Shown here: piece after piece, positions 9,196-18,894 of the stretch
How positions within the stretch are numbered: the stretch's first letter is position 1
How the letters are laid out: every line of letters starts with the position of its first letter
NCBI GenBank assembly: GCA_007751475.1
Contig: CP036434.1
Coordinates: 372,001-436,000, forward strand
Source of the DNA: Saltatorellus ferox
GTDB taxonomy: Bacteria; Planctomycetota; UBA1135; GCA-002686595
Direction of reading: 5' to 3'
DNA: 64,000 bases
Translations under genes and position numbers: made by a program
The notes under the pieces: generated by a model
Told to the model about the DNA's origin: nothing
The model's database searches: none
The model's input: only the letters and a program-made list of their open reading frames with translations

Positions 9196-9647
9196 GGTTC
9201 AGGGATTCTCGGGCCCCGGCCCAAGGCTTTGAAGCCAGCCACAGTGCGAAGATCCGAAGGAAAGTCGACGTAGCGCTCGGGCGGGGCACGACCCTTCGAA
9301 TCGGCCGACTCCATGAAAGACCGATCACATGGAGTCGTGCTGCGGCAGCGCTCACTTCCCATGAGGGCGACATGAGGGCTGGGTCAGTACGAACACATGC
9401 GGAGCCCGGGCAGCTGCCTCGAGAGGCGGTCTGCGGGGGATAGCGAGCCATTCGGTGCCCATGTCCGAATGCCGGCACCCGGAAGAATGAACGAGCCCTA
9501 ACGCGCCCTTCGATGGATTTCATGAAGCGCCGCACGGCGAAGCCCGAGGGGCCAAGATGACAACGGAGTAAGCGCAGCTGCTGCCACGTTTCGAGGGGAT
9601 CCAGACGTGTTTCATGGCGTCTACCGGATTCTCTCCATGACCTTCCG
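9196..9647. other. 452-bp divergent intergenic region
   Basis: This region separates the minus-strand CBS gene from the plus-strand G8-domain gene, so it should hold the promoters of both. I found no convincing coding frame, tRNA or promoter boxes. The only clear structure is the 10-bp inverted repeat at 9306-9337. Confidence 0.6.
9306..9337. repeat. 10-bp perfect inverted repeat in divergent promoter region
   Basis: CGACTCCATG (9306-9315) and CATGGAGTCG (9328-9337) are exact reverse complements separated by 12 bases. No T-tract follows on either side. It could be an operator or an RNA hairpin in a leader; the sequence alone does not decide. Confidence 0.55.
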
Positions 9648-12086
9648 ATGGCCCTCCCCTTTCGTATGTTCACTCTCCTTCGTTCGTGCCTCGCAGCCTG
9701 GCTTCTGTTCCAAGCTGCGCCTCTCGTCTCTGCCTCTCTCGCTCTTCCGCTCCCCGATGTTCGCGTTCCCCATGGGAGCGCGAATGGACCCGTGCTCTGG
9801 TCCGACCCGGCGACCTGGGGGGGCGCGCCCCCCGAGTACGGTGACTCCGTTCACGTGCCCGCTGGCGTGGAACTCGTCCTCGATCTCACCCCGCGGCCGC
9901 TCGCGGAGCTGCGTGTGATGGGGCACCTGTCCGTGGGGGATGCCCCGGTTCGGTTGGGCGTCGATCACGTGGTGGTGATGGGAGTCTTCGAAGTGGGGAC
10001 CGCCGCTGACCCTTGCACCCAGCCCGTGGGCATCGTGCTATCGGATCGCTTCCTCGGTCAGGGGCACCCGAACGCGAGGCTCCTGGAGGTGATGCCCGGC
10101 GGTGTGCTGGACATGCACGGCGAGCCCCGCTCCGCGTCGTGGCTTCAGCTCGCCGCCAGCGCGCAGGCGGGCTCCAGCTCGATTCGGCTCGAGTCGCCCG
10201 TCGACTGGCAGGTTCGTGATCGCATCGTGATCGCGTCCACCGACTTCGACCTCGAGCAAGCGGAGGAGCGCACCGTCCTCTCCGTTTCACCCGACCGAAC
10301 GCGGCTCACGCTCGATCGGCCTCTCGACTTCCTGCACTGGGGCCGCGTCGAAACCCTCGGCGTGGATGAGCGCGCCGAGGTCGCACTGGTCAATCGAAAC
10401 GTGAAGATCTCGGGTGCGAACGGAGCCGGCGGCCACCTTCGCTTCATGAGCGCGGGCGGTAACTCGAGGGTCCGAATGTCCTGGGTGGAGATCGAGGGTC
10501 TTGGCGTCCCCGGCGAAATGGGGAGCTACCCCGTTCACTTCCATCACTTCGGGAACGGACTCGGATCCTACGTCGACTCGCTCAGCGTTCATCACAGCCT
10601 CAATCGAGCGATCACGCTTCACGCCACCAGGGACGTTCTGGTTCGAAACTGCCTGGCCTACGAAACGCTGGGGCACGCCTACTTCCTCGAGGATGGGACC
10701 GAACGCAACAATCGGCTCGAAGGGAACCTTGGACTATCGACCAGGGCTCCCGCGCAAGCGCAGCAGATCCTGTCCAGCGACGCCACGCCCTCGACCTTCT
10801 GGGTTCCCTCCACTGGCAACGTCCTCGAGGGCAACGTGGCGGCCGGTTCCGAAGGCCACGGCTTCTGGTACAAGATCGGCCAGACGGGGCATCTCCTCGA
10901 TGCGCCGACGTTCCGGAAGAACGTCGCTCACTCGAACGGTCTCCACGGCTTCTACAAGCATGACTACTGGGCCGTTGGAAGCCCGCTGCCGACGCGCGAG
11001 TTCGTCGGCTTCACGGCGTACAAGAACCGCGGCGTGGGCCTTTACTACCGTACGGCCGACATGACGGCCGTCTGGCGCGATGCGCACCTCGCGGACAATG
11101 CCACCGCGGTCTTCTTCGGCTCCACCGGGACGCAGATCGACGGCCAGAACCGAACCGCGCTCGTGGATAGCTACGTCGTCGGCAACTCCGACAACATCGG
11201 AACTCCGGTCTCTCCGGGAGAGATCGAACTCGGCCGAAGCCTTCCGAGCCCGAGCCACCCGAAGATGGAACTCCTCGGGCACGAACTCTACGAGGGCCAC
11301 ATCGAGTCGCGCGGGACGACGTACGCCAATTTCATGCGCGCTCCCGTCGCCGGCTCTTTCCGCGAGGCCGCGGCCTTCGGACACGTGCGCGGCGCGAACC
11401 GCTGGGCTTTCGACCCGCGCCTCCGCGTAAGCGGACTTCGGCTCATCCAGGCGCAGCCCCTCTTTCTCACCCCGACGCCATTCATGGAGAGCGGAAAGGC
11501 CAGCTTCGTGCTCCATGACGTGGATGGCTCGTTGACAGGGATGCCAGGCCACATCGTCGCGGCGGCGACCGATCTGATCACGCCGGCGAACGGAGCGAAC
11601 TATCATCCCGCGTGGAACGCTCAGCTGTTGCCGCCGTCGACGCGCCTGGCGAATCTCCGATTCACCGATCGCGGAAACTCGGGCGTCGAGAGCGTGACCT
11701 TCGTCTCCGAGACGCGCGACGCGGAGCTGATCGTTGGAAGCGCGAACGAGAGCTACTTCCCGACGAGCGTGCTGGTTCCCGACGACTACACCCTGGGGAT
11801 ACGATCGTCCTCGGCTCCCCGGGACTTCCGGCTCGAGCTGCTCTTCGGGTATCCGGGAGATTCGACGATCGTCACGCTGCGCTACGCGGCACCTGGACCG
11901 CAGACCGTGCGAGTGGACGGGATGACGGGTACTTCCCTCGGTTCCCGTGCGGCTCTCGCCGCGAGCCAGGGCTCGGGGTTTGCCTATGACCCCTTGCGAG
12001 AGGTCCTGCACGTGAAGCTGGAACTCGGCGGCACCGGTGGGACGATGATGGACGGCCTGGGCACCCGCGTGGACGTCATGCCGTGA
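9648..12086 (+). CDS. Secreted G8-domain protein with right-handed parallel beta-helix
   Basis: The 812-residue protein has a signal peptide (hydrophobic core LLRSCLAAWLLFQAAPLVSA). The mature part begins with a G8-like domain (WSDPATWGGAPPEYGDSVHV), followed by PbH1-type repeats, with characteristic runs such as NRAITLHATRDVLVRNC and SNGLHGFYKHDYW. The order G8 then beta-helix resembles animal CEMIP/TMEM2 and bacterial homologues, some of which act on polysaccharides. Enzymatic function here is unproven. Two starts fit, ATG 9648 and ATG 9666; neither has a Shine-Dalgarno site and both give a signal peptide. A 13-bp-stem hairpin follows the stop codon. It is likely exported to act on glycans or sit at the cell surface. 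Confidence 0.85.
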   Translation: MALPFRMFTLLRSCLAAWLLFQAAPLVSASLALPLPDVRVPHGSANGPVLWSDPATWGGAPPEYGDSVHVPAGVELVLDLTPRPLAELRVMGHLSVGDAPVRLGVDHVVVMGVFEVGTAADPCTQPVGIVLSDRFLGQGHPNARLLEVMPGGVLDMHGEPRSASWLQLAASAQAGSSSIRLESPVDWQVRDRIVIASTDFDLEQAEERTVLSVSPDRTRLTLDRPLDFLHWGRVETLGVDERAEVALVNRNVKISGANGAGGHLRFMSAGGNSRVRMSWVEIEGLGVPGEMGSYPVHFHHFGNGLGSYVDSLSVHHSLNRAITLHATRDVLVRNCLAYETLGHAYFLEDGTERNNRLEGNLGLSTRAPAQAQQILSSDATPSTFWVPSTGNVLEGNVAAGSEGHGFWYKIGQTGHLLDAPTFRKNVAHSNGLHGFYKHDYWAVGSPLPTREFVGFTAYKNRGVGLYYRTADMTAVWRDAHLADNATAVFFGSTGTQIDGQNRTALVDSYVVGNSDNIGTPVSPGEIELGRSLPSPSHPKMELLGHELYEGHIESRGTTYANFMRAPVAGSFREAAAFGHVRGANRWAFDPRLRVSGLRLIQAQPLFLTPTPFMESGKASFVLHDVDGSLTGMPGHIVAAATDLITPANGANYHPAWNAQLLPPSTRLANLRFTDRGNSGVESVTFVSETRDAELIVGSANESYFPTSVLVPDDYTLGIRSSSAPRDFRLELLFGYPGDSTIVTLRYAAPGPQTVRVDGMTGTSLGSRAALAASQGSGFAYDPLREVLHVKLELGGTGGTMMDGLGTRVDVMP

Positions 12087-12100
12087 TGCCGTCTCGGATT

Positions 12101-12132
12101 GGTCCATGCTGACGGATAAGTCAGCATGGACC
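12101..12132 (+). terminator. Strong hairpin after the G8 gene
   Basis: GGTCCATGCTGAC (12101-12113) pairs perfectly with GTCAGCATGGACC (12120-12132) around a 6-base loop, 14 bp after the stop codon. There is no T-tract, so it may stabilise the mRNA 3' end or act with other factors rather than as a classic intrinsic terminator. Confidence 0.65.
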
Positions 12133-12169
12133 GGGGGTGAGGCCCCGACTCCAGGGCTCCGGGCGCGCA

Positions 12170-13558
12170 ATGATGGAGTCGATGAACCGATCGCACAGTC
12201 TTCGTGGGGCCAGCGCACCCCGTACGATCGCGTCCGCCAAGGCGGGGTTCGTCGCCCCGCTGGTTGCCTCGATGCTGGTTGCCGCGATGGCGGTCGGATG
12301 CGGCGGAGGTTCAGGAGCCGCGCCGGGTCTGACACCGGGCACCGATGACCCGCCACCGGAGGGCGCTGCATGGCGCCCGCTGGGCTCTACGATCCTCAAC
12401 GGACGAACGATGCTCCCTCAGCTCCAGCAGGACGCTGACGGCAGCCTTCTCTGCTCGTTCCAGGACCGCACCACGAGCGGGGATCGCGGGTCGGTCGTTC
12501 GCTTCGATGCGGCGGCCGACACCTGGGGCTACGTGGGGCAAGCGGGCGAACCTTCGATCAGGGTGGACTGGTGGGGAGTCGTTCAACCGGTTGGCTCCGG
12601 TTGGCTCTATCGCGCCAATCGTGACTACGGGTTCCCCAGGAACGGGCTTGGCCTCTGGCGCTTTCAACCGGGAACGGCGGACTGGGCTCCGTTCGGTCCG
12701 CAGCCCCTGAGCGCCGGGGAAGCCCACTACATCGACGTCGAGCTGGACGCGTCCGGAAGGCTTCTGATCGGGTTCCAGGACGGGCTCCGTTCCATGACCA
12801 GCGGGCCAGGTGCTGCTGGCGCTGCGACGGTTCTTCGGATTGACCCCGGCTCGGGCGACGCGACGTCCCTCGGGGGCACGGGATTCACCTCGGAGTTCGC
12901 GAGCACGAGCGACGCCAGCCACGTCGACCTCGAGGTCGCTGCGAACGGCACGCTCTGGGCCGCGTGGACGGAGAGCGGGCTCGGACTGGCCCATCCCCGC
13001 GTGGCGCGTTTTCATCCTGGATCCGGCTCCAGCCCGGGCTCCGGCTCCTGGAGTCTCGTGGGTAGTCCTGCCAGCGGGCTGCCGGACGCAGGCGCACACG
13101 TGTCGATCGCCATCGACGCGAGCGGCCGCCCGCTCATCGCGTTCCGTGGCAACGCACCGCTGCGCTTCCTCGTCTACCGCATGGACCTCGCGGCCAACAC
13201 CTGGTCGCAGGTGGGAGACGACATCCACCCGAGCCAGCTGGGTTCCGGTGGCTCGCCTGGCTTCTCGCGTGAGGCCGGCTATCGCGAACGGACGCCGTTC
13301 GTCGTCGGTCCGGCGGGCAGCCTCTACCTCGCGCATCTCACGCCCGATGCGAACGAGGTCGATCGCGTGCAGGTGCTCACCTTCCGCGAAGACGCGTGGG
13401 TGCCGGTGGGCGCCAGCGGCTTCCTGCCCGGCAGCGAGCCGGAAGACTACGTGTCGCTGGCGGCCATCTCAGAGAACGGCGTCGAGGTTCCGATTGTCGC
13501 ATGTCGCCGATCGCCGCAGACGCCGAACGAGCGCCTCGTCGGCTACGCGTTTCGTTGA
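12170..13558 (+). CDS. Secreted lipoprotein with repeated beta-rich segments, function unknown
   Basis: The protein has about 462 residues with a lipoprotein signal: a hydrophobic stretch VAPLVASMLVAAM followed by the lipobox AVGC, the lipidated Cys being residue 44 from ATG 12170 (residue 40 from ATG 12182). The mature part contains several similar segments of the form DVELDASGRLLIGFQDG, DLEVAANGTLWAAWTESG and SIAIDASGRPLIAFRGN, which suggests a beta-propeller resembling sialidase or exo-alpha repeats, but no Asp-box catalytic set is obvious. No enzyme family is recognised. An earlier GTG (12137) would overlap the hairpin and is less likely. It should be anchored on the outer or inner membrane surface. 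Confidence 0.75.
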   Translation: MMESMNRSHSLRGASAPRTIASAKAGFVAPLVASMLVAAMAVGCGGGSGAAPGLTPGTDDPPPEGAAWRPLGSTILNGRTMLPQLQQDADGSLLCSFQDRTTSGDRGSVVRFDAAADTWGYVGQAGEPSIRVDWWGVVQPVGSGWLYRANRDYGFPRNGLGLWRFQPGTADWAPFGPQPLSAGEAHYIDVELDASGRLLIGFQDGLRSMTSGPGAAGAATVLRIDPGSGDATSLGGTGFTSEFASTSDASHVDLEVAANGTLWAAWTESGLGLAHPRVARFHPGSGSSPGSGSWSLVGSPASGLPDAGAHVSIAIDASGRPLIAFRGNAPLRFLVYRMDLAANTWSQVGDDIHPSQLGSGGSPGFSREAGYRERTPFVVGPAGSLYLAHLTPDANEVDRVQVLTFREDAWVPVGASGFLPGSEPEDYVSLAAISENGVEVPIVACRRSPQTPNERLVGYAFR

Positions 13559-13606
13559 CGTCTTCGCCGCCCGTGGTCTCGCTCGGTTATCTTGCCGCGC
13601 AGAGCC

Positions 13607-15364
13607 ATGAAGTCGAGCGGACGAATCCTATCGGTGCCCCTCGCGGTGCTGTCCTGTCTGGGGGCGATCGTGCAGGTCAGCTCCTCGCGCGGGACACTCA
13701 CGTTGGACGAAGCGGCCGCCGCCGGCGAAGAGCCGCGCCCGTTGCCGGCCGGGCTGCGGATCCTCTACGAGACGCCGATGCAGTCGTTCCGTCTCGACCG
13801 CGACCTCTTCATGGGGCTCTGGCGTCAGTGGCCCGCCGGTGCGGAGCGGACGCAAGCGGCTGAGTTCGCGACGAGCACTTCGAACGAGGAAGCCCGGGCT
13901 GCGCTGTACTCGCTGCTCCTGCGGCACTACGGACTGCATCTCGATCCGCGGCGCGGCAACGATGTGCCCGCCGCGTTCGCCACGCCGCCCGTGGGCGACG
14001 GCGAGCCGGAGGGCGAGTGGACGATGAACTGCCTCGTGTGCCACGGCGGCTCCATGGCCGGACGCTTTCAGCCGGGCCTGCCGAATCACACCCTGATGCT
14101 CGAGGCGCTCGTGACCGACGTCGTCGCCGCGAAGATGGCCGGGCGTTCGGGGCTCGACGATGGGATGGCCATGGCCCAGCTCGGTCACACGATCGGCACC
14201 ACGGAGGCCACGCTGTTCGGCGAGGTCTTGCTCCGGTTCCGCGAGCCGAACATGGACCTCAGGGACCTGCCCGGACTGGTGCGAGCGGGATCGCGCAACG
14301 TCGCGCGACTCTCGTCGCTGCCAGAGGGGCTGCTGGCCCTCGACGCGCCCGCGTGGTGGCAGCTCCGGCACAAGACGCACATGTACCTGGACCACAGCGT
14401 CGAGAAGAATCACCGGACCGTGATGCAGTTCACGCTCGGGCTCGACGACATGGCCTTCAAGCCGGGCGTTCGCGAGATCGTCGTGGGCGGCACCGAGGCC
14501 GAGGTGCGGAAGGTCCTGGGGCGGATCGCGGCGAAGGAGGTGCTGGACATCCGCGAGATCTACGCCGAGGAAAGCGGCGAGATCGACGCTCCCGAGGAGT
14601 TCCTGCTTCATGTGACCCAGTCCATGCCCCGCATGCCGCTGCTCGCGCAGCTCGCCCTGTCGCGCCACATCGAGCCAGCGGGGATCCACGGAGAGACCAT
14701 CCGTGGCTGGGATGACGAGTTCCAGGAGATCTTCCGCTTCATCGACTCAACGCAGCCGCCGCCGTACCCTGGCGAGATCGACGCGGTGCTCGCCGAGGAA
14801 GGTCGCGCGCTCTACGACAGGACCTGCGCGCGCTGCCACGGCCACCACGATGGATCAGGCCCGGCCTACGTGTCCCGGCGCGTGGACCTCGACGTGATCG
14901 GGACCGACCCGCTCTATCCGACCGCGCTCGATCAGACGTTCCGCGACAGCCTCGTCGGTTTCCTGACCGAGCGTTCGGACGGCACCCAGGTCGACATCGC
15001 CACCGACGCCGAGGCGGACGAGGGCTACGTCGCGCCGCCGCTCAACGGCGTCTGGGCCAGCGCGCCGTACCTACACAACGGATCCGTGCCGACGGTCGAG
15101 CACCTGCTCGACCACGAGCGGCGCATCGAGCTGGAGGAGAGCGGCCAGCACGCCTGGATCGTGGAGGATCCCGAGGCCTACGACCACGAAGGGCTGGGGC
15201 TGCGCGCGCGCTTCCTCTCCGGTGAGGAGCGAGAGCAGCGCAGCCGCGATCACCGGGTCCGCGATTCGAAGAGACGCGGGATGAGCGCCGAAGGTCACGA
15301 CTTCGGCGCGGTTCTCGACGCGAGCGAGCGGCGCGCCGTCATCGAGTACCTGAAGACGCTCTGA
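13607..15364 (+). CDS. Secreted c-type cytochrome with two CxxCH haem sites
   Basis: The 585-residue protein has a signal peptide (ILSVPLAVLSCLGAIVQ) and two haem-c motifs: CLVCH at residues 142-146 and CARCH at 407-411. Near the C-terminus the motif APYLHNGSVPTVEHLL is typical of di-haem peroxidase-like and thiol-oxidoreductase-type cytochromes in planctomycetes. The ATG at 13607 is preferred over TTG 13592 because the signal peptide begins there. It should work in the periplasm as an electron carrier or oxidase/peroxidase; the substrate is not evident. It converges on the DUF1501 gene with an 18-bp gap that holds a hairpin. Confidence 0.85.
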   Translation: MKSSGRILSVPLAVLSCLGAIVQVSSSRGTLTLDEAAAAGEEPRPLPAGLRILYETPMQSFRLDRDLFMGLWRQWPAGAERTQAAEFATSTSNEEARAALYSLLLRHYGLHLDPRRGNDVPAAFATPPVGDGEPEGEWTMNCLVCHGGSMAGRFQPGLPNHTLMLEALVTDVVAAKMAGRSGLDDGMAMAQLGHTIGTTEATLFGEVLLRFREPNMDLRDLPGLVRAGSRNVARLSSLPEGLLALDAPAWWQLRHKTHMYLDHSVEKNHRTVMQFTLGLDDMAFKPGVREIVVGGTEAEVRKVLGRIAAKEVLDIREIYAEESGEIDAPEEFLLHVTQSMPRMPLLAQLALSRHIEPAGIHGETIRGWDDEFQEIFRFIDSTQPPPYPGEIDAVLAEEGRALYDRTCARCHGHHDGSGPAYVSRRVDLDVIGTDPLYPTALDQTFRDSLVGFLTERSDGTQVDIATDAEADEGYVAPPLNGVWASAPYLHNGSVPTVEHLLDHERRIELEESGQHAWIVEDPEAYDHEGLGLRARFLSGEEREQRSRDHRVRDSKRRGMSAEGHDFGAVLDASERRAVIEYLKTL

Positions 15365-15386
15365 CGTGCGGCGCGGGCCGCGTCAG
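15361..15386. terminator. Hairpin overlapping both stop codons of convergent genes
   Basis: CTGACG (15361-15366) pairs with CGTCAG (15381-15386) and CGGC with GCCG inside, with a 4-base loop and a small bulge. It includes the TGA of the cytochrome gene and the TGA of the DUF1501 gene, so it could stop transcription from both sides. There is no T-tract. Confidence 0.4.
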
Positions 15387-16813
15387 GCGGGGAACAGGTC
15401 GAGGATCGGCGTGCCCTTGCCGTCCTTCGTCACGTAGAACGGACGGCTCTCGGTGACGTAGCCGTGGTCGGGCGGAATGCCGAGCGCATGGTAGATCGTC
15501 GCGTGCAGGTCCTCGATTCGAACGGGTCGGTCCAGGGTCTTGCAGGGGCGCTCGTCGGCCGTGGTCCCGAACTTGACGCCGCGCCCGATGCCGCCGCCGA
15601 AGAGCAGCAGGCTGCCCGCATCCGTGAAGTGTCGGTGCATTCCGTAGTGCTTCGGTTCGGTCATCTCCTTGGGGACGTTGACCTGGTCGCGGACCTTCTT
15701 GCCGGGTTTGCCCTCGGTGACCATGTCGCGGCTGAACTCGCTGGCGAGGACGACGAGGGTCCGGTCGAGGAGGTCGCGCTCTTCGAGATCGAGGATCAGC
15801 CGGGCGATGGGCGCGTCGATGAGCTCCTTGAGTTCTCCCATCCGTGAGTGCCCGTCCTCGTGGGTGTCGAAGCGCTTGAACGGCTCGTACTCCGTCGTGA
15901 CCTCGATGAAGCGCGCGCCCGATTCACACAGGCGGCGCGCCAGGAGGCACCCGAGTCCGAACTTGCCGGTGTTGTAGGCATCGTAGGTGGCGCGCGGCTC
16001 CAGGCTCAGGTCGAACGCCGTGGCGGCGGGGGAGGTCAGGAGCCGATGCGCGCTGTCCATCGAGCGCATCAGCGACTCGCGCTGGTACTCGCTGCCGTGC
16101 TGGCCGATGGGGCTCGCGTCGGCGAGCCGCTTGAAGAGCTCGTTCCGGCGCTGGAAGCGCTTCGTGCTCATCCCACCGGGCGGCCGGATCGCGGACACCG
16201 CGTCGGCGGGGTCGGGGATCATGAAGGGGCCATGCTCCGCCCCGAGGAACCCCGCGGTGTGGAAGGCCTTCAGCTCTTCCGCCTCGCCAACGCTGAACTT
16301 CTGTCCGATGTCGATGAACGCGGGCATGTCCGGATTCAGCGGTCCGAGCGTCTTCGCGATCCACGCGCCGATGTGCGGCGCGGCCACCGTTTGCGGCGGC
16401 GCGTAGCCGGTGTGCCAGTGGAACTGGTGGCGCGAGTGGAGGATGAACCCGAGGTCGCCCGCGGTGTAGGTGTTGCAGACGGTCCCGCGGTCCATGATGG
16501 CCGCGATCTGCTCGAGCCCCTCCGAGAAGCGAATCCCGTCGACCGCCGTCGGGATGGAGGGGAACGTCGAGAGCACGCGGTTCGGGTCGAGCCCGGTCTC
16601 GTACGGCGTGTACGCCTTGGGATCGAAGGTCTCGGTGTGCGCCATCCCGCCGGCCATCCAGAGGACGATGACGCGGTCGGCAGTGGAGGGGCCGCGTCGG
16701 AAGTTCGGGGTCTCGCGGCGGGCGCTGCTGCGCGCGAGCGCGCTCGGTGAGCCAGCGGCGAGCGCGGCCAGGGTGGCGGCGCTGGCGGACTGCAGAAAGT
16801 CGCGGCGCTTCAT
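15383..16813 (-). CDS. DUF1501 (sulfatase-fold) exported protein
   Basis: The protein has 476 residues and a Tat signal (MKRRDFLQSASAATLAALAA). The body is a DUF1501 domain of the alkaline-phosphatase/sulfatase superfamily: IVLWMAGGMAHTETFDPK near the N-terminus and DRTLVVLASEFSRDMVTEG near the C-terminus. I chose ATG 16813, which has AAGGA seven bases upstream and places the twin arginines at residues 3-4; an earlier ATG (16837) overlaps the preceding stop in an ATGA arrangement and would also allow coupling. In planctomycetes DUF1501 genes routinely follow PSD1/DUF1549/DUF1553 genes, as here. Biochemical function is unknown. Confidence 0.88.
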   Translation of the reverse strand: MKRRDFLQSASAATLAALAAGSPSALARSSARRETPNFRRGPSTADRVIVLWMAGGMAHTETFDPKAYTPYETGLDPNRVLSTFPSIPTAVDGIRFSEGLEQIAAIMDRGTVCNTYTAGDLGFILHSRHQFHWHTGYAPPQTVAAPHIGAWIAKTLGPLNPDMPAFIDIGQKFSVGEAEELKAFHTAGFLGAEHGPFMIPDPADAVSAIRPPGGMSTKRFQRRNELFKRLADASPIGQHGSEYQRESLMRSMDSAHRLLTSPAATAFDLSLEPRATYDAYNTGKFGLGCLLARRLCESGARFIEVTTEYEPFKRFDTHEDGHSRMGELKELIDAPIARLILDLEERDLLDRTLVVLASEFSRDMVTEGKPGKKVRDQVNVPKEMTEPKHYGMHRHFTDAGSLLLFGGGIGRGVKFGTTADERPCKTLDRPVRIEDLHATIYHALGIPPDHGYVTESRPFYVTKDGKGTPILDLFPA

Positions 16814-16833
16814 CGGTCGTCCTTGGGGAATCA

Positions 16834-18744
16834 TCATCGGATCAGCTGGAACTCCGGCAGCATGCAGAGGGACCAGAGCAGGTCTTCGAGCCCTTCCTGG
16901 GAAACGCTGGCCTCTTTCCCGTCGTCGGGCGACTCACCCACGAGAAGTTCGAGCGCGACTTGCTGTTCGGCGGGCGTCGGCTTGCGCTGGAGCGCGCGCA
17001 GGAAGAGCTCGTCGATCAGCTCGGTCGCGGATCCGGCCCAGCCTGCGCGAAGCGTCTCCGCGCTGCGCCGCAGGTGCGCGTCGAGCGTTCCGCCGTTGGC
17101 GAGCTCCAGCGCCTGCATCGTGGTGCCGGCGGTTTCGCGCCGCGTCGTGACCTGTTCGCGGGCCGTGCGTCCGAGGGCGCGCGACAGCGGATCGAGCGGC
17201 ACGCGCCAGGCGCGCACGCGCGGCTCCGAAGCCGCGCCCTCGGGCAGGTCGAAGCGCGGGTTCACCTGCCAGACGCCCGTGAGGTTCCCCACGGCGTCGT
17301 AGAACTCCTCGGCGGTGAGGCGCCGGACGCCCGGTCCTTCGAAGGCGAACTCGTTGCTACTGGCGGCCTCGACGGACGGACTCTGGTACGCGCGCGACGT
17401 CACGATCGTCCGCATCAGCCAGCGCAGGTCGTATCCGCTCTCGATGAACGCAGCGCTGAGGTCGTCGAGGAGTTCGGGGTGCCAGGGCCGGCGCTCGATC
17501 TCGTCGAGCGGCTCGACGAGACCTCGCCCCATGAAGAGCGCCCACAGGCGATTGACGATCGTGCGCGCGAAGTAACCGTTGTCGGTCGACGTCACGAACG
17601 ACGCGATCTGCGCCATGCGCTCCTCGCGCGGCGCCGCTCCGTCGACCTCGCCGAGGCTCGGCCAGAGGAAGCCGTACTCGGCCGGAACGCCGAGGTCCGT
17701 GTCGCAGCGCGTGAGGCTGAGCGGCTCGTCGCTGAAGCAGTTCGCCAGCGCGAAGGTCTGGGCCAGGCTCCAGTCGTTCACGAAGCTGTCGTGGCACGCC
17801 GCGCACTTCAGGTTGATGCCGAGGAACACCTGGCTGACGTGGATGGCCGCCTGCATCGGGGCCTGCTGGACGACCGCGTTGTCGCCGCGCCAGACGATGC
17901 CCTGGATGAAGCCGCGGGAGCCGTCGACGGTCGGGGCGACCAGCTCGCGGACGAAGGCGTCGTAGGGCTGGTTGTGCAGCAGCGCGTCGAAGAGCCAGCC
18001 GGTGATCTGGAGGCGTCCCCCGTCGATGTAGCCGGTGCCCTGGAAGTCGTTCCGCAGGAGATCGTTCCAGAAGCTCATCCAGTGCTCGGCGCGGCCGAGG
18101 TCGTCGGCGAGGAGAGCGTCGATCAGCTCCGTGCGCTTGTCGGGGGACTCGTCGGCGAGGAACCGCCGGAGCTGGTCGGGCGTCGGGAGCAACCCGATGA
18201 GGTCGAGGTGGATCCGGCGCGCGAACTCGGTATCGGTGAGCGCGGGCCCGGCCTCGATCTCGGCCAGTTCCGCCTGGAGGTGCGCATCGATCGGGTTCTC
18301 GGCTCCCTCCGGTCGATCCACCGGATGAAGCGCGAGCGCCGCCAGGTACATGGAGTCTTCCAGCCCGGTGACGCCCCACGGGGCGCCGGCATCGATCCAT
18401 CGGCGAAGCGAGTCGACCTCGTCTTCGGTGAGCCGCGGGCCCTCGGGCGGCATCTGTTCGAAGGGGTCGTCGGAGGTGACGAGTTCGATCAGGTGACTGG
18501 TCGCCGCGTCGCCCTCGACCACGGCCGCGCCCGAGGCTCCGCCGCGCATCAGTCCGTCGCGCGTGCCGAGGGAGAAGCCGCCCTTGCGCTGCTCGCCCGC
18601 GTGGCATTCGAAGCAGCGCGCCGCAAGGATCGGATGCACGCGATCCCAGTGGATCGTGCTCGCTGACACTTGCGAATTCGGCGGATCGGCGAGGGGCGAA
18701 GCACCTGCCGCGGAAACGAGTAGGAGCATGGGGAGGATCGACAC
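16834..18744 (-). CDS. PSD1 / DUF1549 / DUF1553 planctomycete cytochrome-like protein
   Basis: The 636-residue protein has a short signal peptide (PMLLLVSAAGASPLAD), a PSD1-type haem motif CFECH at residues 44-48, then DUF1549 (ARRIHLDLIGLLPTPDQLRR, a defining motif) with a second haem motif CAACH, and DUF1553 (NRLWALFMGRGLVEPLDEIE). It is shorter than many family members, often 750-1100 residues. The start is GTG 18744, with ATG 18729 as an alternative. It overlaps the DUF1501 reading frame region by 4 bases (ATGA at 16834-16837), so the pair is translationally linked. The pair is thought to act in exported redox or polysaccharide-related processes, but function is not established. Confidence 0.9.
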   Translation of the reverse strand: MSILPMLLLVSAAGASPLADPPNSQVSASTIHWDRVHPILAARCFECHAGEQRKGGFSLGTRDGLMRGGASGAAVVEGDAATSHLIELVTSDDPFEQMPPEGPRLTEDEVDSLRRWIDAGAPWGVTGLEDSMYLAALALHPVDRPEGAENPIDAHLQAELAEIEAGPALTDTEFARRIHLDLIGLLPTPDQLRRFLADESPDKRTELIDALLADDLGRAEHWMSFWNDLLRNDFQGTGYIDGGRLQITGWLFDALLHNQPYDAFVRELVAPTVDGSRGFIQGIVWRGDNAVVQQAPMQAAIHVSQVFLGINLKCAACHDSFVNDWSLAQTFALANCFSDEPLSLTRCDTDLGVPAEYGFLWPSLGEVDGAAPREERMAQIASFVTSTDNGYFARTIVNRLWALFMGRGLVEPLDEIERRPWHPELLDDLSAAFIESGYDLRWLMRTIVTSRAYQSPSVEAASSNEFAFEGPGVRRLTAEEFYDAVGNLTGVWQVNPRFDLPEGAASEPRVRAWRVPLDPLSRALGRTAREQVTTRRETAGTTMQALELANGGTLDAHLRRSAETLRAGWAGSATELIDELFLRALQRKPTPAEQQVALELLVGESPDDGKEASVSQEGLEDLLWSLCMLPEFQLIR

Positions 18745-18894
18745 GCGTGCACGCTAGCGGGGTGGTTCGATTCGCGCAAGTTCGGGGCCGAGCGGTGCGG
18801 GAATCGCCACGGGTGGTGACGCACTCACGATGGCTCGGTACGTTGAAGCCATGAACGCCACATCGACCACGTACGGCTTACGTCGCGAGGCGCC

